Below, piece after piece: positions 11,692 to 23,800 of a DNA stretch of 64,000 nucleotides. The stretch's first letter is position 1, and every line of letters starts with the position of its first letter. The notes under the pieces were generated by a model that was not told the DNA's origin, searched no databases, and saw only the letters and a program-made list of their open reading frames with translations. The position numbers were made by a program, and so were the translations under genes. Source of the DNA: Notospermus geniculatus (taxonomy: Eukaryota; Nemertea; Pilidiophora; Heteronemertea; Lineidae); assembly GCA_002633025.1 (NCBI GenBank), contig NMRB01000297.1, positions 154,934 to 218,933 on the forward strand, written 5' to 3'.

Positions 11692-11839
11692 CCACAACTT
11701 GCACCCCCACCAACGCCCCCTTCACGAGCCACCATGTCGAATGTAAAGCAACGCCCTATCACCAAGGGCGTTATGAACCGTTTCGATGGCAGTGACAAAT
11801 ATGAGCTGGATCTCACATACATTACTGAATGTATCATTG
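11692..11839 (+). CDS. TNS: tensin exon 1 (ATG exon)
   Basis: The exon lies between acceptor TCTTTCCAG and donor GTAAGA. From ATG 11734 it reads 35 residues ending [13 protein letters not shown], the classic start of the tensin phosphatase domain. It ends in phase 1. The 14 codons before the ATG are open and proline-rich. Confidence 0.92.
11728..11737 (+). promoter_or_regulatory. Kozak context of tensin start
   Basis: GCCACC stands directly before the ATG at 11734, the optimal vertebrate-type initiation context. It sits inside an exon that is also open upstream (PQLAPPPTPPSRAT), so a longer isoform could read through it. Confidence 0.75.
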
Positions 11840-14800
11840 GTAAGAGCCGAGAATGATGCCTTCCCAATCAAACTAATTTTGACAAAGTCAATTGACAAAG
11901 TCAATTAAAATGTGTTTCACCCAAGTTGTTTCAAACTAAAATATTATTTTGTAAGTGGAAGCACTAACTTGGGGCATTACATCACAAGAAATATCAAAAA
12001 ATATCAAAGAATACTGGGCGATATTAAAAATATCTAGTTTTGGCAATATCAATGTGTATTTATGCAGTGTAGGAGGAAACTTGAGCTTCGGAGAAAACCA
12101 TTTTGACCTTCAGCCATTTCATTTCAGCCATGACCTTCCCTCCTGAAGGTCACGAGGTCACCTACAAGAACAATATCAAGGACGTTGCCAAGATGCTCCA
12201 GACCAAACATGAAGATGGTTACATGGTAGGTTTAAAGGGACTATAGGTTTAAAGGGACTGTAAAATCTTGAGTGCTGCTATGCAGTGCTGCCATCTATTG
12301 ACAATAAAAAGTCAGTCATGAAAACTTGATATGGGACCATGACCTACCCAAATTTGTGTTATCAACCTGATCCCTCAGAATAGGGAGCTGGAATGGTGAG
12401 GGAAGAACCAGCTGAAATCTGTTGGGTACTCGGGGGCGGATCCACGATTTTGGAAAAGAAGGGGTGCAGTCTGCTAGAAACATTGAAATCTGCGGCGAAT
12501 TTCAATGATTTGCTCCAGATTTCAGAATTTCATGGTCAATTTTACAGATTTGTTGGCCTAAAGGGGGCCAGGCGCCAGGTGTGCCCCCCCCCCCCCCCCN
12601 CCCCGATCTGCGCCTGGTAATGCAAGCAGCTATTTTGGTTTATGGGACCGTCGTCCCGATCTGCAAACATTACATGAACTTCTCCAGTTTCCCCGATTGA
12701 GAGAAAATTCTCAGCCCATCTCCAGCAAGCTGGAAGAACACCCGTGGCAGCCCTGATCATGTATGAAATAAGTCACCATAAGCTACCACTCCCTGTAAAT
12801 TTCTCGGTCGGATTTCTCATCTTTGCTTGCTAAATATGCATTCAAACCATCATCATTACACTGTTTGTTACCATTTCTTTGGATTCCTTTGGTATAGGTG
12901 AAATTACATCCCAACTATCTCCTGCTACTAGCAACACTCAACTGTGTGTTTATCTTCTGCGTAATGCATTTTTGATGTTGGCTTGTGTGCATAGATGAGA
13001 TAGCTGAGGCCTAAAGCAAAATAGATATCCAAAGTGTGGGAGTGATTGTATTCACTTTTCGTCTGAATCAGTGGCTTGGACTGGAAGGAATATTAAGTTG
13101 TACATCTGGAAGTGGTACTCAAAATGGCTGTCATGGCAGCCATCTTGGTGTAGTGGCATGTCTGAATTTCAACTGGTGTCTTCCTCTGCCCACCCACTAC
13201 AAAAAATTTGGATAAATTCAACCAGTAATTCTTCAGGTATCAGGCAGAAATGAAAAGCTCATGACTGTGATGTAGACCCTCATCATGCGTACCCCTCTGG
13301 CCGGTTGGGGTTGAGGACTGAAAATGGCACCAAGAGGATTAACATTCTCCTATTGCCTTCCAGGTCATCAATTTATCTGAGAGGAGGTTTGATCTTTCAA
13401 AATTCAACAAACACGTCCTGGAGTATGGCTGGCCGGAACACCTAGCGCCCCCACTCGAACGTTTGTGCAGTATTTGTAAATCGATTGACTCATGGCTGAA
13501 CTCGGATCCAAATCACGTTGTAGTGATTCATTGTAAGGGACGTAAGGGTCGAACGGGCGTGGTGATCGCAGCCTATATGCACTATAGCAATATATGTGCG
13601 AGGTGAGTCTTATTCTTGAAAGCACGTAGCTTTGGTAGCTATCCACGTCATTCTCAGCAACATACATGTAAGCTGCTGCAATGTTGAACCTGTGTGCCAT
13701 GACGGATCATAAATACATTTACAGTCGACCTGACTTGAGTTATTACGATTCCTGTGTGCTGATGCCGCCATTTCCAAGATGAGCGCACACATTTTCACTT
13801 TTGCGACCTGACCATAATTTCTTCACTTGATGCCGACTGTTCCGTCGTGACGGCGGTAATCGTAGGTGTGACCTGACATCAGCATAAGGTACAGAGCAGA
13901 AGGCCAGTGACTTGGGAGCACAGAGCAATCCTAAGCCGTCAGAGAGAGTTGCCCCCTATCACAAGAAGAATGGGTCCTACAGGGATCCAACCCGCAACCT
14001 GCTTGAGGTGATAGGCCCCGATGTTGCCACTAGACCACTCTCACATCCCAAAAGATCGTTGATGCTGCCAGTTCTCTTTTACCTGGCCCTTTGTGATTTA
14101 TCTAAGATAATACGATTATTGGTAACCAACTAGCGACCATCATATTGGAAAATTGGATAACATTCTGAAAGCTTTGGCGACCGGACTAACCGTGATTTCC
14201 GCGACAGCTATGTAACATGTTTATCTGCAAGAAATACAATAATGGACAATGCTGTCAGGAGCATTCAAGGTTGCTGTTTGTTGTATAAGACAAGATTCTG
14301 GATAATATCATTTCCAATCGAAGGACGGGACTGATGCGCAGTGCATGTAAAAGGAAAAGTTGGCCTGGATGCAGTAGGCCAGTTTTAGTTGATATAAAGT
14401 AGGGAAAAACGTAGTGCGTAGAGGAATAATTATGCCTCCGTTCAACAAAATTGTTCTTAGAGGTTTCCTCGTCCGCCACCTCGTAAGTCAAGAATGGATT
14501 GCCAAATAGACTTCAGATTTGTGTGGCGTATTGGGGTGGGTTAGGGGAGCTGCTCTATCAATTTTGGTTGGGTTTCGATATTCAGTATGGCGGCTAGGGG
14601 GACATCTTGGATTTCGTAAGTCAAGAATGGATTGCCTGATTGACTTCAAAATTCTGCAGCATAGCGGGATGGGTTGGGGAGTACCCTATTACGATCTGAT
14701 ATTCAAGATGGCCACCAGGGGGACATATTCGATTTTATGTTCCGGAATTTCTTCAGCATAGTAGGATGTATTGAGGTATGAAGGGGGCATGCGTTGCGAA

Positions 14801-17800
14801 TTGATCCTCTCGATGGCGTTAATGTCTGAGTATGAGAAAAGGTTCCTTCATTTTCCACGTAGGGTTTATTTTGTACTGTTTACTTTCAGCGATGACCAAG
14901 CACTCGATCGCTTCGCAATGAAACGTTTCTACGATGACAAACTCGGTGGAATCACGCAGCCATCCCAGCGACGCTACGTCCACTATTTCGCAGGCCTCCT
15001 CTCCGGTGCAATAAAAATCAACAGTAGCCCCCTCTATCTTCACCATATAGTGATACACGGTGTGCCGAACTTCGACGGCAAAGGCGGGTGTCAGCCGTTC
15101 ATCAAAATTTATCAGGGGATGGATCCTGTGTACACCTCTGGAGTTTAGTAAGTTTAGTTTCGTAAATTGATTCTTATTATAATGAGCTTGTCTTCAATGA
15201 CGGTCGCCGCCTATTGACGGAGGGCGAGAGTGGGTGATGGCGAGCTACATCATTCGATTGAAGTGTAATCCCACCTTTAAGCCAGGAGCACACCAGGCAA
15301 TACCACCAGCGATCTACAGTACTCCGCACAATACTTCGTTTTCCGCAACCGCAACAGTCACAGCTGACCAATCCGTCTGGACTGCAACCGAGGAAAGGGT
15401 GCTCTTTATCCAGAAAGAGACCACATTCCACAACACTGAGGCCCACATGTTTTTTGCTGACGACATTCAGATAAGACCTCCTTGCAGGGTCTTCCATGGC
15501 ACGGCCATACTTCAGGCTGGCAATTGTCTCGTCAGGCTGTGCATAACCCATTAGCGTTGATATTATTGGCCCGGTGTCTTTGCTTCTGGTGGTGTGCTGG
15601 TCTTGGAGAGTTTCTAATCTTGTGAACACAGACCTGAAGTTTGAGGCAGTGATTCGACCCTGTCTGTGATTCTTCCATAATACATTAGCAGCCTGGCCTC
15701 TGGTTGCTTTCTCAAGTAGGTGAACCTGTTCACTTGAAATAGGAAGAATAGTATTCATGAAATCTTCTACATTTATAGAGGTGCTTTGCTGTTTATATGA
15801 AGCCACATATTCTGGCATAGTCTTAGGCATAACAACTTCATTGTTGTTAATTTCCAGTATGGGGGTTTCAACTTCCAGTGTGGGGGTTTCATCAGTGGAA
15901 GGGGTCTCGTTCATTTCAGGTTCAACACTTGTTGTGGCTCTGATTCGGAGATTCTGTAGCTGAAGGGGCAAGACTGTTAGCATGCACGCACTTGGAACTG
16001 TATCATCGATACACGTGATGAAATCTTCCAAAGGCGTAGCAGGGCCATCTGACGGATGAAATGCGTGTCGCTGTGCTGTGTACATTTTTCTCTTTCCTGA
16101 AAAATAAAAGAATGAATTTTCATGACAACAGTTGCAGCATCAGTATCTGCTTTGCTTCGCTGCTTAGAATACATTCAGTTTATGTCAATCAACATTCTGC
16201 TCCACAAATATTCATGTCATTATTTACCTGATTTACCCGTTAGCTTGTCTTTATTCCAATCAATGAAGAGTTCAGCCATTGTCTTGGGAGTAACCTCTGT
16301 TTTCTTTGGGGGTTGGTTCCATTTACTCAGCTGTGATGTACACGCAGGGTTCGTCTGTCCGGTTCTGACGGCAGCTTCAACTCGAAAAAGTAGACCGGCA
16401 ACGTGGTTACATGTTCCTATTAGACTGAAAAAGTTGAGACAAATCTGTTACATTCCTTGCATCATAAACCTTTTTAGCATGAATATTTTGGGAGGCCTAA
16501 ATGATCTTGGACATAAACCACAGTAACTTACTTACCCTGCAGTGCAGCTGCAGTAGCCACTCCGTACTTCCCCGGTTTGCTTGTTGCATATTATCCACAC
16601 ATCATACGGAGTTTCGGAAATTCGTTCAGATGGTGTACAGGAGTTTTTGAGGAAGCAAAATACACTTTTTTCTCCAATGGAATGGAAACGCACTTCCTTT
16701 ACCCACTGTTTTTTGAAGTACCTAAAAGCTTTTCCTTGTTTATATTCATTGAGAATCCGATGTGTTAAGTCTTTTTGCCCTGGCTGGGCAGCCATCAAAT
16801 AATCACATATATCATTGTAATATATAGGGGGCCAATGCTTTATTCCTTCTTCTTCGGAAAGCCACCCATCATTCGTTTTGAACGGATCAGGTAGAACAGT
16901 GCCGTCGCTCAGTGTCAACAGAGATGTATAGTCAAGTTTATTTGCTTCTGCACGCTCCTCGGCCGTTTTTACTATGGGAATCCCCATTTCCTGTGCAGCA
17001 AATACACGCGCCACTAGTTCTTCTTTCGTTCCCGATACCTTCAAACCTCTCTTACTTAAAAAACTCTTTAAATCTCGAACTTGCCAGTGTTTAATCAGTT
17101 CATAACACGCGGTCTCCATGTTTGTTGACACTAACCCGGAAGTAAACCGGAAGTGGATGGTATCCAGCGCGTAGTTCCACATTTGGGCCACACCGCGGCG
17201 CTGCGGTTGCGGAAAACGAAGTATTAACCTTCTGTGCTGTGTACTATCCACCTACCACATGCAGCGTCATGCGCGTAGCGTCCTCATACCTTCCACGGAG
17301 ATCGGGCGGTGCCATGGAAAGCACGCAATGAAGACGAAATGTCATTCGTGCGTGGTGCATGGAGTTCACACCGAAAGTACGTACAGGTGTGACGTGCCCG
17401 TACCATTTGCAATGAAGTGGAGCGTACCTTCCGCGCGAAGTAGGCATAACGTACGAGGATAAAGGAAGGTCAGTTGTGCTACGTACTGTAAATGCCACTG
17501 ATCTTCTCACCAGCCACCGCAGACTAGGCGATATCGGTTTTGGTAGGCCCTATTGTTTGATAATGGGTGAGAAGATTGAACACATCACTGTCCACTGCAC
17601 ATGTGGCATCAACAAAAACCTATTTTGTTTGGTGGTGAGCAGATTGCAATATCACTTTGTGTACTGCTGCTTTAATGGTGTGATTTCAAAGAGTTTGAAT
17701 TTTGAGTTGCCAATAAAGTCAGAAAGTAATGTTCGATGATCTTTCACAAGCTCCTGAAATCTAGACAGGACTCAACGAAAATATTGCTTTGTTTCTTTCA

Positions 17801-20800
17801 GTAATGTTACTGAGTCGATGACAAAAGTGTGCTTCACGCTCGATCCTGGCCTACTTCTCCGTGGGGATATTCTAGTCAAGGCATACCACAAGCGTCCACG
17901 CTCGGCAGCACGCGATGTTATCTTCCGAACACAGTTTCACACTTGTGCCATTTCGGATTACGGATTTGTTCTCGGAAAGGGTGACTTGGACGATGCCTGT
18001 TCTGGTAAGTACCCTGTTTGAATGATTCAAGTGAGCTTTGGTGTTTAAATTGGCAGTTGCCTCAATGATTGTGATCTACCTTCCTCACTGATGAAGAAGA
18101 GGACATCCTTCAAAGATTCTGGTGCAATTCTCTTTGATGGTTCACCAGGTGCTCAATTGAGCTCCTAGGCCACCGCACACTTGCCTGGACTGCGGTGCAA
18201 CTTTTTAGATGCGTCCATTTTATCAAGACAGCCCAGCAGAAAATAGCAAAGGATTACTGCCAAACACTGAGGAAATGCCTCACATAATGGCATCCTCAGT
18301 TGTTTGGTTCTCACATTCAAATACAGATGGCAGCACTAATGTTTGCGATTCTCGGTAGGCATGTACCAGACTGGGTATGCCTTATGACTCGATTACTTCA
18401 GAAGAGAAGTAGCCTAGTTGTCCAGATTTTTTCTGGGGCTCGGACATTGAGACCTTGGCAACAGGTAATTGAAATGGTCAGTTTGGCACATACCGGTACC
18501 CCTGGTAATTTCTAGATGCTGTTATTGGCAGAAGATGGATTTTCATAGGAAAAATAACATTTTTGACTCAATTTCTGGTGATTGCATGTCCGGGACAGTT
18601 CAACAAAAAACAGATTTTAGAAATTGGTGTCGGTAAATTGAGGCGAAGCTGATGGATCTACTGATAGTAATTCTATCAGTGGCGAGACTTGTGAAAGAAC
18701 TGGATAATGACGTCTGTGCTAGTCCAAATGTACTTGTATGTTGATAAAGTTAAGGCCAAGGCTTACGAATGTTCTGACAGACCTGTGCCTGTGGTACAGG
18801 AGCCAAGAACTGGATGTGACGCCTGCACTAATCTGAATGTGCTTGTTTATAAAGTACTGAGGCCTAGGCCTACATGAATGTTTAGACTAGATCAGTGGTG
18901 CATAGAAGCCAAGAACTGTACGATGGAATCTGTGCAACTCCAAATGTACTTACTTTTAAGCTAACTCATGCCTAGTTCAACTGATGTTCAGACACTTGCA
19001 TCACAAAAGCCAGTGTTTTAGGACACATATGCCAGTGGCAAGTGACAGATCCCTGCCCTCGACTGACTTGATCGTAAAGCTTGAACCAGAATCAGCTCGT
19101 TTGCTAAAATTTTCAAGACGTCAGTATTGCTGAAAATTTTCAAAACAATTAGCCCTCATGCATTTTTGTAGCGACATAACCTTGTGAATGGTGATGTGCA
19201 ATGCTGCAATTTCATTCCAACTATGCCGCATTCAAGTGTACATTTCTTCGTAGAATGATACAAAATCTACTAGAATGGTTGATCAACATCAAAGCAACAT
19301 CACCGACTGTCAAAATCGGCACAATCACATGACCTAAATCAACATCCAAGATCAGTAATTAGCGCAATTAAGTGTAATTATTCCCGTTTAAATAGCATTT
19401 GCCGCAGGTTTAACAACCGACCTAAAAACAGTCAAATTTCTATAGATTGGCCTTTCTATAGATGGCCTGCTCGGTTGCTCTTGGCTGGGATGCTTTATTG
19501 TGTTGGTAGGCCTACCTAGGCCTAGTATATTGTAATAAGGTAATTTCGGTCTGAGTCAGTGGGAACTGGGCCAGATACTGAGACATATTTGCTTGTCTGT
19601 GTTGGATGTAGGGATGAGAAAGTGAAGGTAGGTGGATGGTTAGCTTTCTGTTTTGAGGGGCCTTGATAGCCTGGTTATCATGTCAGCCTAGCAAGGGGCT
19701 GGTTCCAGGTTCGAATCAAGCCTGTAGTGGGCCAAGAGGAGTTTTTTCATGCCCGTCTCATGGGATGGTTAGGGGCAAGCCATTGTCATTGTGCCCTGTA
19801 GGCCTACCTTGATTTAAGGACAGCATTTGTCAGCCAAAAATGTATCTTGAACTCAAGGCTCAGGCCTATTTTATTCCCAGGCCTTAAAATCTGTCCAGGC
19901 CAATTTACAGTTTTGTTGGCCTTCACACCAACAAATTGCCTAAAGTCTAGTAAAGTAGTATTTCCACTGTTTCCATGACAATGCCACACTTTTTCCTCAG
20001 AAATTATGGGCCGTATTTTAGAAAGTTCCTTAACGTTAAGGTCCACCTTAAATCTATTGTTCTCGATGGTTTTACAATAGACTTAAGGTCGACCTTAACG
20101 TTAAGGAACGTTCTAAAATATGACCCATTTTCACTCAAAATCTACCAAAAATGACAGATCTCGCTTAATATATTTTCATGACAGAATGGTCGATTTTGCT
20201 TGAAAGCCCGAAAAGCAGATGCTATGTCATTGGTGATTACCAGTAGCGCAAAGGTTTTGAATGAATGGTTACATGTAACTCTGTACTCGAGTGGTAACGG
20301 AACGTTTTTGGCATGAAGCTGGATTCACAAACTTGAGTGGTAACGGAACGTTTTTGGCATGAAGCTGGATTCACACTCCAGATGCAAGCATCTGCATCTG
20401 ACGTGCGATTAAATTTTCAGGACACGGCGGTCGACGCCGAAGCTTGAAGGACGATTTTGTCAGCATCCAATCATGGGCTCTGAGTGGTCTTGCGATAATT
20501 CTGCTGCATTAAAAGAGTGGTATGAATCAGTACGACAATGTCGGCATCTACATGTAAATTTGATCGTGCATCGGTTAGGCTTCCCTTAAATAGAAGTATA
20601 CGATATACGAAAACACCGGTTAACAATGGCTTCATGGTCGTGAATCCTCGGGTAGCTTTTGTTCACCGGCGTTTTCGTATACCGTATACTTCTATGTAAG
20701 GGAAGCCTAACAGACACTGGGCGTCTGAAGTACAACTGCCTTCCGCACCACGTACCATACTCATACCACATCAGCATCATGCACGTACCATCCTCATATC

Positions 20801-23800
20801 TTCCCGTGGATGTCGGGCAGTGCCTTGGAAGGCACGAAGTGAAGACATAAATCATCTGCGCATGGTGCGCGGAGGTCACGCCGAAAAGCGCGTGATGTGC
20901 CGGTACCATACGCAATAAAGTGGAGCATACCAACTGCGTGACGTAGGCGGAAGGTACTCGGATTAGGGTACTGGTAGGTCAACTGTGCTCCATACTGTAT
21001 CAATCAGTAAGCCTTGGTGAACTCCGCAATTGAGCAAATATGGGTCAGTAGAGTTATTACTCCACTAGCTGTACCACAAATTTTCCATACCTTGAGTGCC
21101 TGAAAGAGTTAGTGTGTGTGGTTTCCTTCATCAACAACTTCATCAGCTCTCGTATTTACTTTCTGTCTAATGTTGATGTTGAAAATAACCTGGACAGGAA
21201 GCGAAGGTGTGTTCATGTTTGTATGCCACCTGCCTCAAGCCATACAGCAATATCAAAACACTGATTCATTAGTAGTGACTATTCTGCGCTATATTGGTCA
21301 AATCTTGATTCCACGCCAATGCCTGCCTCAAGTTGCACATAAAGTGGTTCTTCGGCACTGTGAAGAGATTCTTCATTCTTCACATGACGTCACATTTCCA
21401 TAACGACATGATGCCGCCATATTGGCCGCCAAAATGTCAAGCAACATCATGGCACGAACACCAGCGTCAACACCCAGAACGTGATCTTTAAATGCCAGGA
21501 CGTGACAGTTTAGCAGATCAACAGAGAAGATTGGTTATTTCTACAGGAACACCACACCTAAACATGGGGTAAAAAACAAATGTTGGAATATTTTGATTTT
21601 ACCAGACCTGTAATCATGTCTGTCAAGTCTGTTTTCAAATGATTGAAATACACCAGACAGCTTCTGCTGCCTTCTCACTTCCTGTTGCTGTTTTTTGCGT
21701 GAAAATTGGATGCTAGTTTTCATAAGCAAATGATAGTAATCATGGTGATACAATCGTGCAACCACGAGCTTGCGATAAAAATGTGTTTTGAGGTAATTTT
21801 CTGCTGGTAGCCTACCACCTGTCGCTGTAGCATCGAGAAGATACATGTACAGTACGGAGCACAACTGACCTACCTTTCTCCGTTTACCTTCCGCATACAT
21901 CACGCAGAAGGTATGCTCTAAATCAATGCATATGGTACCGGTACGTCACACATCTCTTCCGCATGACCTACGGCCACCAAACGCGAATGATGTTACGCAA
22001 AGTGCCATGCGACATCCGTAGGAGATACGAGAATGGAACAGGCGGGTACGCACATGACGCTGCAAGTGGTACACGGATGATACCGGTACCGGTACGCAGT
22101 GTGGTACTCCATTGGTTTTGGACAATCAATTGCGAACTTTCTTGCATCTGGGATGGGGTTTGGGACGCAGAGCAGTGGTTGGCTAGAGAATCATCTCTGT
22201 TCACTCTAACATGGCCGTTAGCCCTTAATCATCAAATCTACAGAATTCTTTGAGAATTCTGACTATGTCGATTCACGCAAATTGAAGCGTGGGTGAAATA
22301 CCCGGATATCATACGGCAGTCAGTTGGCCTCCCAAGGTTCCTTTCCAATGTCTACGCCATTTTCTCATTGATGAACGGAGTACTTACAAGTGTTAATACT
22401 ATCAAGGCTGCACCTACTGCTGCTGTATACCTGTTGAAGTCAGTCGGGTGTGGAATCGTTGCTTTCACTTGCATTCCCTCCGGCACTGCGGGGTTATCTC
22501 ATAGGAAGGGAGTAGGCCCAGCGCTTGGCTGCCTTTGATATTTAGCTTAATTTCGCTTGGTCACAATGTTCATAGATCAAACCTAGCTTTTAAAGATTGC
22601 CTTGAAGTTTAAAGTGAGAAGAATTGGGTTAGAGTGCGAGTGTTTGCCCAAGCTTCTCCTCGCCTGGAGAGACTGTAGGTGCTCAACACCACAGTCCCTC
22701 TCCCCAACTATACCTGTCCTTTGAAGTTGGCCAAAGTCTGAGACCACAAGTACGGAAGTGGGGATACTCGCAATGCATGCACAGCTCTGCCAGAAGGACA
22801 CGGCTGTCCAGTTGCAATTTTGGGGTCATTTCTGCTGCAAGTAGCCGTTTGTCCTGCGGTAATAGGGGTTCTTAGCACTCGCTCCTTACATCAGTACACC
22901 ATTTGGTGACGTGCTTGCTCCCTATCACTGCACCATATGGTGATGGAGCAGACATACGGGTAGGAATGTCCAAAAACAAGTGGCGTCTTTTGCTGGATTT
23001 ATACTTTCATGTAAGATGCAGAGCGTCGGCGTTCGATCCACGATCAAGTTTAGACGCTAACATCGTTGTGTTGATTCATACCCCAGTAAGCAAGCGTGTT
23101 GACGAGGCAGAATTATAGCAAGTGCACTCATATTCCCACAATTGGAGGGCAACAAAATCGTGTGTTGAGGTTCGGTGTCGCACCTTTGTCGTACCTATAG
23201 CCGCGTTTACACTGCCAAACATTTCGGTCCAGTTGAAGTGAACCGACCTCGGACCGGACCAGGTCCACTTCATTTGTACCGTTTAGACTGCAGCGATGAG
23301 TCACTGTGTCACGCACCTGAAGCGCCACTCTCCATTGAGTGGAGGTAAGAAACTCGCGCAGAATGCACGTCGGGTATTCACGCGAGTCAACCCAAGTGAC
23401 GCAAGGACGAACTACGCGCATGCTCAATACCGTCTCAGGGAAGTGGACTCGGTCCAGTTCGCAGTGCGTCACGTTTACACTGCACATTTGGTCGGGGTAC
23501 CGTACTCGGTCCGGACCGAGACCACCACCTTCTGGGGGTCTCGGTACGGTTCACTTCTGGTCCGGACCGGGTACGCTTGGCAGGTTTACACTGCCACTTT
23601 TTTTGCCGAACCGAACTCGGTTCGGACCGAGTTCACTTGATTTTTGGCAGTGTAAACGCGGCTTATGTCTATCATGATGGTTGTTGATTTTTTCTGCATT
23701 GAAGATTTCTGAGAGTTTCCCTGAATCTTCACTTCCCACCTGAAGGTTGCTTTATGGTTTGTATGTTCAGAGATAGCGTACAGTGGTTGCAGGAACTGAG

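Noticed and set aside
13973-14046. Functional tRNA gene
   Set aside because: A and B box words are present but no complete cloverleaf or terminator is evident.
15234-15554. Plus-strand ORF of 106 codons after tensin exon 4
   Set aside because: It is the shadow of the antisense YqaJ exon and the flanking repeat.
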